Below are positions 8,068 through 16,820 of a stretch of 29,845 bases of DNA, piece by piece. Numbering within the stretch: position 1 is the first letter of the stretch; each line of letters starts with the position of its first letter. The notes beneath the pieces were generated by a model. The model was not told the DNA's origin and made no database searches. It worked only from the letters and a program-made list of their open reading frames with translations. The stretch spans positions 1 to 29,845 of the forward strand of contig DASRSL010000249.1 of the NCBI GenBank assembly GCA_035656495.1, written 5' to 3'. The DNA comes from Roseiarcus sp035656495. Its GTDB lineage: Bacteria; Pseudomonadota; Alphaproteobacteria; Rhizobiales; Beijerinckiaceae. The position numbers and the translations under genes are program-made.

Positions 8068-9858
8068 ATGACCTACCGTTCGCCGGTCGCCGACATTCTG
8101 TTTTCGCTCCAAACGGTCGCCGGTCTGCCCGAAATGATCGGCTCGAACCTGCACGGCGATTTCGACTGGGAGACCATTTCGTCCGTCGTCGAGGAAGCCG
8201 GACGCTTCGCCACCGAGGAAATTGCGCCGCTCAATCGGACCGGGGATGTTGTCGGGGCGCGCTTCGAAAACGGAGCGGTGACCATGCCGGCCGGCTTCGC
8301 CGACGTTTATCGGCGCTGGGCCGAGGCGGGCTGGGGTGGCGTCTCGGCGCCGACGGAATTCGGCGGCATGGGACTGCCCCATCTCGTCAATGTCGCCTGC
8401 ACCGAAATCTGGAACGGAGCGTCGATGGCCTTCGCGCTCTGCCCGCTGCTGACCGAGGGCGCTATCGGCGCAATCAAGGCGCACGGGTCGCGTGAGCTGC
8501 TTGGCGCCTATATCGCGCCGATGATCTCCGGACGGTGGACCGGCACGATGAATCTGACCGAGCCGCAGGCCGGATCTGACCTCAACGCAGTGAAGACGCG
8601 GGCGGAGAGAGCCGACGACGGAACGTACCGCCTTTTCGGCCAGAAGATCTTCATCACCTACGGCGAGCACGACATGGCCGAGAACATCGTCCATCTCGTG
8701 CTGGCGCGCCTGCCGGGCGCGCCTGCCGGCACGCGCGGTCTGTCGCTGTTCGTCGCGCCGAAATTTCTGGTCAATCCGGACGGGTCGCTCGGCCCCCGCA
8801 ACGACCTTCGCTGCGCGAGCATCGAACACAAGCTCGGCATTCACGCTTCGCCGACCTGCGTGATGCTGTATGGAGAAAGCGAAGGCGCGAAGGCATGGCT
8901 GGTGGGTGAAGAGAACCGGGGGCTTGCCGCGATGTTCGTGATGATGAACGCGGCGCGCCTCGCTGTCGGGACGCAAGGGGTCGCGATCGGCGAGCGCGCC
9001 TACCAACAGGCGCTCGCCTTCGCGCGCGACCGACGCCAGGGCCGCGGACCGAATGGCGGCGACGGCATGGCGCCGATCGTCGAACACGCCGACGTTCAGC
9101 GCATGTTGATGACGATGAAGGCGTATGTCCATGCGGCGCGTGGAATCTGCCATCTGACTGCAGCCTCGCTCGACCTCGCGACTCATGGCCGCACGCAGGA
9201 GGACCGGGCGGCCGGCGCCAATCGCGCAGCGTTGCTGACGCCGATCGCGAAAGCGTTCTCGACCGACGTCGGCGACGAAGCGGCTTCTCTTGGGGTGCAG
9301 GTCCACGGCGGCATGGGCTTCATCGAGGAGACCGGCGCTGCGCAGCACATTCGGGACTCCCGCATCGCCGCGATCTACGAAGGCGCGAACGGCATCCACG
9401 GCGTCGATCTCGCACTCCGCAAGCTGCCGCTGGCAGGAGGTGAAACGGTTCGCGGCGAAATCGCCCGAATTCGCGCAGTCGCGCGAGCCGTCGAAGAGCG
9501 CGGCGACGAAGCGTTCGGCGCTACCGCTGCACGGCTTTTGGAAGCGACGGAGGCCCTCGATCAGGCGACGCGAGACATGCATCGATGGCTGGCGGACGAC
9601 CAGCAAGCGGCCCTGGCGGGCGCCTCGCAATATCTGCGCCTGTTCGGATTGACCCTTGGCGGCGCGTGCCTGGCGAAAGCCGGCCTCGCCGCCCAGGAGC
9701 TTGCCGAAGGCGGCAATCGCAGTGAGCTCGGCCGAGTCGGCCTTGCCCGCTTCTTCGCCGAAAAGCTGCTTCCTGTCGCCCCGGGCGTCGCGCAGGCCAT
9801 CGCCTCGGGCGCGGAGCCGCACAAGGCCTATGAAGCCGTTCTTGCGGACAGCGCATGA
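8068..9858 (+). CDS. Acyl-CoA dehydrogenase, long DmdC-like subfamily
   Basis: This flavoenzyme introduces an alpha-beta double bond into an acyl-CoA thioester, passing electrons to ETF. The 596 residues and N-terminus YRSPVADILFSL are typical of the ~600-residue subfamily that includes 3-methylmercaptopropionyl-CoA dehydrogenase (DmdC), rather than the ~380-residue classic ACADs. FAD/substrate landmarks are MNLTEPQAGSDL (161-172), KIFITYGEHD (193-202) and QVHGGMGFIEE (411-421). The probable catalytic base is Glu438 in IYEGANGI. A C-terminal helical extension follows residue 460. I chose the ATG at 8068 because GGAGGAGG (8055-8062) is an ideal SD 5 nt before it; an in-frame GTG at 8053 lies before that SD. 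The stop overlaps the next gene by 4 nt. The substrate is unknown: short or medium acyl-CoA, or methylmercaptopropionyl-CoA. Confidence 0.93.
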   Translation: MTYRSPVADILFSLQTVAGLPEMIGSNLHGDFDWETISSVVEEAGRFATEEIAPLNRTGDVVGARFENGAVTMPAGFADVYRRWAEAGWGGVSAPTEFGGMGLPHLVNVACTEIWNGASMAFALCPLLTEGAIGAIKAHGSRELLGAYIAPMISGRWTGTMNLTEPQAGSDLNAVKTRAERADDGTYRLFGQKIFITYGEHDMAENIVHLVLARLPGAPAGTRGLSLFVAPKFLVNPDGSLGPRNDLRCASIEHKLGIHASPTCVMLYGESEGAKAWLVGEENRGLAAMFVMMNAARLAVGTQGVAIGERAYQQALAFARDRRQGRGPNGGDGMAPIVEHADVQRMLMTMKAYVHAARGICHLTAASLDLATHGRTQEDRAAGANRAALLTPIAKAFSTDVGDEAASLGVQVHGGMGFIEETGAAQHIRDSRIAAIYEGANGIHGVDLALRKLPLAGGETVRGEIARIRAVARAVEERGDEAFGATAARLLEATEALDQATRDMHRWLADDQQAALAGASQYLRLFGLTLGGACLAKAGLAAQELAEGGNRSELGRVGLARFFAEKLLPVAPGVAQAIASGAEPHKAYEAVLADSA

Positions 9859-10622
9859 CCGACGGGATCGAGATCACGCGCGAAGGCGCGGTCCTCTCCG
9901 CAGCCTTCGCCAGGCCGGAGAAGAAGAACGCGATCACCGGCGCGATGTATCAAGCGCTGATCGTGATATTCGACAGGGCCGATGAGGACGCGAGCGTCGG
10001 AGCGCTCGTTCTCAGCGGCAAGGGCGGCGTCTTCACCGCCGGCAACGATATCGGCGACTTCCTCGCGATCGCGGGCGGAGCCGCAGGGTCGCGCGATCAT
10101 CGCGATTTTCCGGCCTGGCGTTTCATCGCCAAGCTCGCCGATTTCGGCAAACCGCTGATAGCGGCGGTCCAGGGCCCGGCGGTCGGCATCGGCACGACGC
10201 TTTGCTTCCATTGCGACCTGGTCTACGCCACACGCGACGCGCGTTTTCACATGCCGTTCGTTAACCTGGGCCTCGTTCCCGAGGCGGGCTCGTCGCTGCT
10301 CGCGCCGGAACGGTTCGGCCGGGCCAGGGCCGCCGAATATCTGCTTCTTGCTGAGCCATTTGACGCCGAGACGGCCGTTGCGCTCGGCTTGGTCAACGAG
10401 GTGCTGCCGGAATCCGCTCTCCTCGTTCATGCCATGGAGAAGGCGGCCGCGCTCGCCGCCAAGCCCCGTTCCGCTCTTCTCGCCGCGCGTCGGCTCATGC
10501 GCGGCGATCCCGCCGCTCTGAAGGAACGCATGGACCGCGAAATCGAGGCGTTCGGCGCCGCCCTCGCGTCCGAAGAAGCGCGCTCGGCCTTCGTCGCCTT
10601 CATGTCCGGCGCAAAGGGCTAG
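9855..10622 (+). CDS. Crotonase-family protein, probable enoyl-CoA isomerase type
   Basis: This acyl-CoA enzyme of the crotonase fold has 255 residues. The two oxyanion-hole segments are FTAGNDIGDF (60-69) and GPAVGIG (107-113). The two glutamates that define enoyl-CoA hydratases are missing: the position of the first (in GGGCELA-like motifs) is GIGTTLC, and that of the second (QPE) is MPF. Instead Glu143 sits in GLVPEAGSSLL, the pattern of delta3,delta2-enoyl-CoA isomerases (ECI/PECI). I therefore favour isomerase or another non-hydratase chemistry, though automatic annotation would say enoyl-CoA hydratase. It is translationally coupled to the acyl-CoA dehydrogenase (ATGA overlap), so both probably act on the same acyl-CoA. 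The C-terminus ends 10 nt from the convergent soxB stop. Confidence 0.9.
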   Translation: MTDGIEITREGAVLSAAFARPEKKNAITGAMYQALIVIFDRADEDASVGALVLSGKGGVFTAGNDIGDFLAIAGGAAGSRDHRDFPAWRFIAKLADFGKPLIAAVQGPAVGIGTTLCFHCDLVYATRDARFHMPFVNLGLVPEAGSSLLAPERFGRARAAEYLLLAEPFDAETAVALGLVNEVLPESALLVHAMEKAAALAAKPRSALLAARRLMRGDPAALKERMDREIEAFGAALASEEARSAFVAFMSGAKG

Positions 10623-10632
10623 AGCGACGACG

Positions 10633-11925
10633 CTAATGGGCGATGCCGGAACCCGCTGCCTCGTCGATGAGGCGACCCGAGGCGAAACGATCGAGGTCAA
10701 AAGGCCGGCTGACCGGATGGTGCGAGCCGGTCGCCATCAGATGCGCGAGCAGCGTGCCCCCGGCCGGAATCGCCTTGAACCCGCCGGTGCCCCAGCCGCA
10801 GTTGAGAAAGAGCCCCGGCGTCGGCGACGGGCCGATGATCGGCGAAGAATCCGGGACCACGTCGACGATTCCGGCCCACTGCCGCATGAGCTTGAGCTGG
10901 CCAAAGGCGGGGAACATCTCGGTCAAGCCCGAGACGACGATCTCCTGCATCGGCGGGCTGCCGCGCTGGCCGTAGGAGGGAATGCGGTCGAGCCCGCCGC
11001 CGAACACGATCTCACCCTTGTCCGACTGGCTGGCGTAGACTCCCGTGCCGATATGGAGAACGACGATGTACAGGCACGGCTTCACCGGCTCGCTGACGAA
11101 GGCCTGCAGGGAGTAGGAATGGATCGGCAGCCTTACGCCCGCCTTGGCCAAGAGTTGCGACGAGTGGCCCGCGACGGCGACCCCGACCGCCTGGGCGCGG
11201 ATCTCTCCTTGGGTCGTCTCGACGCCGGCGCAGGCGCCGTTTTGCATCACGAAGCCGGTGACCTCGCAGCTCTCGACGATGTCCACGCCGAGACCGTCAG
11301 CCGCGCGCGCAAAACCCCAGGCGACGGCGTCGTGGCGCGCTGTGCCGCCTCTTCTCTGCCATACGCCGCCGTTCGGCAGAAAGCGCGCGTCGAGCGACTG
11401 GGTCATCAGCGGCAGGCGCTTGCGGATCTCATCCGGCCCCCAGAGCTCGGCGTCGACCCCATTAAGCTGCATGGCGTTGGCCAGCCGCGCAGCGATTTCG
11501 AGCTCAGCGGGAGTGTGCGAGACGTTGAGAATGCCGCGCTGGCTCAGCATCACGTTGAAGTTGAGCTCGCGCGACAGGCTCTCGTAGAGCCTGAGCGCCA
11601 GATCGTAGAGCGCGACGGATTCGGGATAGAAATAGTTCGAGCGCACGACCGTGGTGTTGCGCCCGGTGTTGCCGCCGCCGAGCCAGCCTTTCTCGATGAC
11701 GGCGACGCGCGTGCGGCCATGATTCTTCGCCAGATAATAGGCGGTCGCGAGGCCTTGCCCGCCGCCACCAACCACGACGAAGTCGTAGGCCGGCTTCGGC
11801 TTCGCCTTGCGCCAAGCCTGCGTCCAGCCCTTGTGGCCGCCGAGGCCCTCGCGCAGAAGGGTCAAAGCGGAATAGCGCCGGATCTTCGACCGCCCCTGAT
11901 GGTCGCGAGGTCCGGCGCTCGTCAT
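10633..11925 (-). CDS. soxB: Sarcosine oxidase beta-subunit family FAD oxidoreductase
   Basis: SoxB carries the FAD and covalent FMN of heterotetrameric sarcosine oxidase, which demethylates sarcosine to glycine using O2 and tetrahydrofolate. The 430 residues are close to SoxB length. The N-terminal RYSALTLLREGLGGHKGW, the Rossmann motif VVVGGGGQGLATAYYL (50-65), the SoxB-specific GWLGGGNTGRNTTVVRSNY (80-98) and the C-terminal GRLIDEAAG are diagnostic. His198 in GGTARHDAVAW corresponds to the FMN-linked histidine known in this family. About 16 extra residues precede the usual start. The gene overlaps the upstream GcvT/FAD gene by 4 nt. The expected partners soxD, soxA and soxG are absent here, so the real complex and substrate are uncertain. 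Confidence 0.88.
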   Translation of the reverse strand: MTSAGPRDHQGRSKIRRYSALTLLREGLGGHKGWTQAWRKAKPKPAYDFVVVGGGGQGLATAYYLAKNHGRTRVAVIEKGWLGGGNTGRNTTVVRSNYFYPESVALYDLALRLYESLSRELNFNVMLSQRGILNVSHTPAELEIAARLANAMQLNGVDAELWGPDEIRKRLPLMTQSLDARFLPNGGVWQRRGGTARHDAVAWGFARAADGLGVDIVESCEVTGFVMQNGACAGVETTQGEIRAQAVGVAVAGHSSQLLAKAGVRLPIHSYSLQAFVSEPVKPCLYIVVLHIGTGVYASQSDKGEIVFGGGLDRIPSYGQRGSPPMQEIVVSGLTEMFPAFGQLKLMRQWAGIVDVVPDSSPIIGPSPTPGLFLNCGWGTGGFKAIPAGGTLLAHLMATGSHHPVSRPFDLDRFASGRLIDEAAGSGIAH

Positions 11926-14336
11926 GCGCGCATCCCCTTGCCGGCGGGATCGTAGGGCGACGGGGGGATGACGCGCGCCTTGCGCTCGACCCCGACGATG
12001 TGAGCCGTAAGCTCATTCCCGACGCCTGCCGCCTCCGGCGCGATCAGCGCCATCGCCAGGCTCTTGCCGACCGTGTGCCCGTAGCCGCCCGAGGTGACGA
12101 ACCCCACCCTGCTCCCGTTGCTCCACACGGGCTCGTAGCCGGCAGCGTCGGCATCGAGGGCGTCAATTTCCAGGGTGACGAGTCGATGTGCAGGCGCCGG
12201 TCCGTCGCGCTCGGCGAGCGCCCGCTTGCGGCCGACGAAATCGCCTTTGTCCCAGGCGATCCATCGATCCAAGCCGGTCATCCCGGGCGTATAGGCCTGG
12301 GTGAATTCGGAGGACCAGATGCCGAAGCTCTTTTCGAGCCTCAGCGCGAGCAGCGCATTATAGCCGTATTCCCTGACGCCGAGGTCCGCGCCCGCCGCGA
12401 GCAGGATCTCTCGCAGCACGCCGTGTTCGAGCGCCCGGCAATTGATCTCGTATCCGAGCTCGCCGGTGACCGACAGGCGCGCGACCTTCGCCCGAATGAG
12501 GCCGACGTCGAGGTCGGTCGCCCCCATGAACGGCAGCGCGGCGTTGGAGACGTCCTGGTGGGTCACCCGCTCCAACAGCGCGCGCGCCTTCGGCCCGGAC
12601 AGCGAGAAGCCGATTACGTCGTCGGAAATGTCGCGCAGATGCGCGCCCTCGCGGGCGTGCTGGGCGAACCAGCGCATGTGCCATTGGCGGAGATAGTAGG
12701 AGCCTTCGATCCAGAAGGTCCCGTCGCCCCAGTTGATGGCGGTGAGGTCGCCCTTGAGCCTGCCGGTCTCGGACAACATTGGGGCGAGCTTCGCGCGTCC
12801 GGCTTTGGGCAGGCGCGCCGCCATCAGCCAGTCGAGCCAGCGCTCGGCCTCCGGCCCAGTCACCTCGTAGCGGGAGAACGGAGCGATATCGAGGATTCCC
12901 ACGCCTTCGCGCACGGCGCGGCACTCGGCCCCGACGATGTCGAAGGCGTTCGAACGCTTCAGCGTCGGCTTTTCCTCGAACCCGGGCGGCCCGAAGTAGA
13001 GCGGGATCTCCAGGCCCCAGGAATTGCCCCACTGGCAGCCGGCGGCCGACATGGCGTCGTAGGCCGGCGTCGTCTTCAGCAGGCGACCGGCGGGCAGCTG
13101 TTCGTTGGGGTAGCTCATGACGAACCTGCGCGCGTAAAACTGGCCGGTCGTCTGCCTGATGTATTCCCGATTGGATGCGTAGGGCCCGTAGCGGGCGATG
13201 TCGAGGCCGTAGACGTCCTCGGCTGTTTCCCCGCGGATCATCCATTCGGCGAGCGCCTTGCCGACGCCGCCCCCCTGCAGGAACCCGGCCATCACGCCGC
13301 AGGCGAGCCAGTATCCCCTCTTTCCCGCGATGGGTCCGATGAGCGGATTGCCGTCGGGTGAGAAGGTGAAAGCGCCGTTGACCCATTTGCGGATGCCGGC
13401 CCTCTGCAGCACCGGATACCGACGATGAACAAGCTCGAGCTCGTCAGCGATGCGGTCGATGTCCTCCTGGAGCAGCTCGATTCCGTAATCCCACGGCGCG
13501 CCCTCCATCGACCAATGTTGCGGTCGGGTTTCGTAAATCCCGATCAGCATCCCCTTCTGGTCCTGGCGCATGTAGGTGTAGCCCTCGAGGTCGACGACCA
13601 TCGGCATTTCGGTCTTGAGCGCCGCGATTTCGGGGATCGTTTCGGTGATCAGGTAATGGTGCTCGAGCGGGGACAAAGGCAGATCGAGTCCGACCATCCG
13701 GCCGACCTGCTTGGCCCACAGGCCTGCCGCGTTGACCACGTGTTCGGCGTTGACCGTTCCGTTCTCGGTGATGACGTCCCAGGATCTGTCGGGCCGTTGA
13801 TTGAGCTCGACAACCCTGTTGCGCTCGATCACCGTCGCGCCACGCTTTCTCGCCGCGCCGGCATAGGCCCAGACCGTGCCGGTCGTATCGACGTAGCCTT
13901 CGCGGTTGGCCCACATACCCCCGAGCACGCCGTCGATGTCGATGACCGGGCAGTGAGCGCGGATCTCCTCGGGCGCCATCAGGCGCACGTCCTCGATGCC
14001 GATCGCCTGGAATCGGCGGTAGGAGGACTGCAGCCACTCCCAGCGTTCCGGGGCGGACGCGACGTGAATGCCCCCGGTCATGTGCATGCCGATCGGCTGG
14101 CCGGACTCGGCTTCGACCTCCCTCAGAAGGTCGATCGTGTAGGCCTGCAGGATCGCCATGTTGGGATTGGCGTTGAGCGCATGAAAGCCGCCGGCCGCAT
14201 GCCACGACGAGCCGGCGGTGAGGACGGAGCGCTCCATGAGCGCGACGTCGGTCCAGCCGAATTTCGCGAGATGGTAAAGAACCGAAACTCCAACCACGCC
14301 GCCGCCGATCACGACGACCCGATAGTGCGACTTCAT
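11922..14336 (-). CDS. FAD-dependent dehydrogenase fused to GcvT (dimethylglycine/sarcosine dehydrogenase type)
   Basis: This predicted N-methyl amino-acid dehydrogenase passes the released one-carbon unit to tetrahydrofolate. It has 804 residues. The DAO-type FAD domain spans roughly 5-365 (VVVIGGGVVGVSVLYHLAK at 7-25). His46 in TAGSSWHAAGG is the position that binds FAD covalently in dimethylglycine dehydrogenase. A linker domain (~370-425) and GcvT N- and C-terminal domains follow (KGDLTAINWGDGTFW, VTGELGYEINC, GYGHTVGKSLAMALI). I chose the ATG at 14336 because it gives the normal short N-terminus before the Rossmann loop; upstream sequence in the same frame is non-coding in character. Its stop overlaps the soxB start (ATGA), so the two are coupled. 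Substrate candidates are dimethylglycine, sarcosine or another N-methylated amine. Confidence 0.9.
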   Translation of the reverse strand: MKSHYRVVVIGGGVVGVSVLYHLAKFGWTDVALMERSVLTAGSSWHAAGGFHALNANPNMAILQAYTIDLLREVEAESGQPIGMHMTGGIHVASAPERWEWLQSSYRRFQAIGIEDVRLMAPEEIRAHCPVIDIDGVLGGMWANREGYVDTTGTVWAYAGAARKRGATVIERNRVVELNQRPDRSWDVITENGTVNAEHVVNAAGLWAKQVGRMVGLDLPLSPLEHHYLITETIPEIAALKTEMPMVVDLEGYTYMRQDQKGMLIGIYETRPQHWSMEGAPWDYGIELLQEDIDRIADELELVHRRYPVLQRAGIRKWVNGAFTFSPDGNPLIGPIAGKRGYWLACGVMAGFLQGGGVGKALAEWMIRGETAEDVYGLDIARYGPYASNREYIRQTTGQFYARRFVMSYPNEQLPAGRLLKTTPAYDAMSAAGCQWGNSWGLEIPLYFGPPGFEEKPTLKRSNAFDIVGAECRAVREGVGILDIAPFSRYEVTGPEAERWLDWLMAARLPKAGRAKLAPMLSETGRLKGDLTAINWGDGTFWIEGSYYLRQWHMRWFAQHAREGAHLRDISDDVIGFSLSGPKARALLERVTHQDVSNAALPFMGATDLDVGLIRAKVARLSVTGELGYEINCRALEHGVLREILLAAGADLGVREYGYNALLALRLEKSFGIWSSEFTQAYTPGMTGLDRWIAWDKGDFVGRKRALAERDGPAPAHRLVTLEIDALDADAAGYEPVWSNGSRVGFVTSGGYGHTVGKSLAMALIAPEAAGVGNELTAHIVGVERKARVIPPSPYDPAGKGMRA

Positions 14337-14362
14337 GCGCGCCCCAATTTTTCGACTCGCCC

Positions 14363-14602
14363 CTAACGGTAGCGAAGGCTGCCGAAAAGTATAGACGCCC
14401 CCAGTGCTGAATTTCTGCACTCTTTTTCCCGGAGCTCGGGCAGTCCGGCAATCCTGCCGCCCTGGTTCGACGGATCGTGTGGAAAGAGGTCGTAGAGCGT
14501 TTTCTGATGGACTTTCTCGCCCATCGCCTTGAGGATGCTGCGCATGTTGGGCGTGCTCTGCTCGTTGTTGAAATATTCGTCGCGGCAACCGCCTTGAAGC
14601 CG
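14363..14602 (-). pseudogene. Remnant of a small conserved-looking protein
   Basis: After the DUF971 stop codon the same minus-strand frame stays open for about 80 codons and reads like real protein (DEYFNNEQSTPNMRSIL, KTLYDLFPHDPSNQGGRIAG). Codons up to the GLPE segment end mostly in G or C, like the neighbouring genes; after that codon use loses this bias. The first ATG is at 14545 and has no SD, and it sits inside the protein-like segment. The N-terminal part is therefore probably lost and this is a C-terminal fragment. It could also be a genuine 60-residue gene. I do not know the family's function. Confidence 0.4.
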
Positions 14603-14890
14603 CTAGCCCGCGAGCTTGCGCAGATAGTCCCAGCTGTAGAGGCCGGTGTCGTGGCCGTCGTCGAACACGAGCTTGATCGCGTAGTTGCCGATCGGCTCGA
14701 CGTCGACGATGGCGACGTTCTCCTTGCCGGTGACGGTCCGCTTCTCGCCAGACGAATGCCCCCGGACCTCGGCGCTCGGGCTTTCGACGCGCAAGCGCTC
14801 CGCGGTCAGGCGGACGGTTTCGCCGTCGTCGAACACGACTTCCAGAATCCGCCCCCTCTCCGTCACGGTGATATCGGTCGGCCAGGCCAT
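14603..14890 (-). CDS. DUF971 (GBBH-like N-terminal domain) protein
   Basis: This 95-residue protein is a single DUF971 domain. The signatures are WPTDITVTERGRILEVVFDDG at the N-terminus, RVESPSAEVRGH near 49-60, VEPIGNYAIKLVFDDGHDTG (64-83) and YSWDYL near the end. The domain is related to the N-terminal Zn-binding domain of gamma-butyrobetaine hydroxylase. As a stand-alone protein it is often encoded beside Mrp/ApbC, as here (13-nt gap, same strand), suggesting a link to Fe-S cluster handling, but its biochemical role is not established. It stops soon after SWDYLRKLAG; many homologues carry about 15-25 more residues, so the C-terminus may be shortened by the stop that precedes the remnant reading frame. 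Confidence 0.88.
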   Translation of the reverse strand: MAWPTDITVTERGRILEVVFDDGETVRLTAERLRVESPSAEVRGHSSGEKRTVTGKENVAIVDVEPIGNYAIKLVFDDGHDTGLYSWDYLRKLAG

Positions 14891-14903
14891 GTGCGTCCCC
14901 GGA

Positions 14904-16049
<1,146 letters not shown>

Positions 16050-16820
16050 CACGTCGCTTCCTCTTGTTGTCGCCTTCAAGGCCAACGGCCGGCGCGGTTT
16101 TTAGATAGGCAATTCGCCGGGCGACGGAAAGGCGGCGGAGCATAAACATTCAGAAATTCGCATGATAAAATGTTACCGTGGCTGCACTGTCAAGATTACT
16201 CGCAGCAAGCGACAGGGGCTTGAAAAGCTGGGCTGGGGCTCGGGGAACGAGCATAACATAACGAGAACAAAGAGCTTGCTTGTCAAGAAATTGGTTGATC
16301 GGCCTTGGCCGCCCGCCTTTCCAGCTGGTTCGGCAGACCGCAAGAATCCGCCTCATCGGAACACGCTCTAGAGTTCTAAGGCGCCTGGAAGCGCGGGTTC
16401 GGCTATGATCCATCAGTTGCGCGCCATTCACGCCAGGAGCGTTTCCGCAGGAAAGTAACAGATGAATTCTTTCACCTTGAGTTTGGAACGTTTTAACTTC
16501 CTTGTAGAAGGAAGCTTTGCTTTGTGAGCCGTCAGTGAACCGATAATAATCGATACTGTAATATTTTTATTGACGAACCCCCTACAATTGGCACAACAAT
16601 TAGAAAATTGGCCAGGCGCGGGCATCTTGATTCCGAATTACGATGTAATCAGCATTCTGAATGATTCTCGGTTCGACAGTTGATCAGATGGGCCGATGCC
16701 CACGAGCTCGCGTTAGTCGTCGGTCCAATATTTGATGGTCGAGGGAGAAAACTGGTTAGCGGGATGCTCCTCGAATCATTGCCCAGGGCCAGGAGCAAGT
16801 TAGAAGTAGGATAGCCGTTG
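16050..16820. other. Long gene-free region, partly AT-rich
   Basis: About 770 bp between mrp and ppc (both minus strand) contain no frame I would call a gene; the available frames of 65-93 codons have no recognisable domain and lack coding bias. From about 16440 to 16690 the sequence is clearly richer in A and T than the rest of the window (for example around 16555-16575). It includes a 7-bp stem hairpin at 16497-16514. The segment 16369-16390 (TCTAGAGTTCTAAG and the preceding GAACACGCTC, read on the plus strand) resembles intergenic repeat sequence, but no second copy is seen here. The mrp promoter and the ppc terminator should lie in this stretch. Confidence 0.5.
16497..16514. repeat. Perfect hairpin in AT-rich intergenic DNA
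   Basis: CTTCCTT-GTAG-AAGGAAG forms a perfect 7-bp stem with a 4-nt loop, followed on the plus strand by CTTTGCTTT. It looks like a weak plus-strand terminator, but no plus-strand gene precedes it. On the minus strand it lies about 300 nt past the ppc stop and is followed by TTAAAA. Confidence 0.4.

Noticed and set aside
12000..13361. 453-codon plus-strand open frame antisense to the GcvT/FAD gene
   Set aside because: The minus-strand frame has full domain structure; the antisense frame is a composition artefact.
14337..14588. N-terminal extension of the GcvT/FAD gene to an upstream ATG
   Set aside because: The extension has no homology and would put about 84 residues ahead of the Rossmann loop; it also overlaps the coding-like remnant in another frame.
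16150..16625. Minus-strand frames of 93 and 65 codons in the mrp-ppc gap
   Set aside because: They show no SD, no recognisable domain, and codon use unlike the neighbouring genes.
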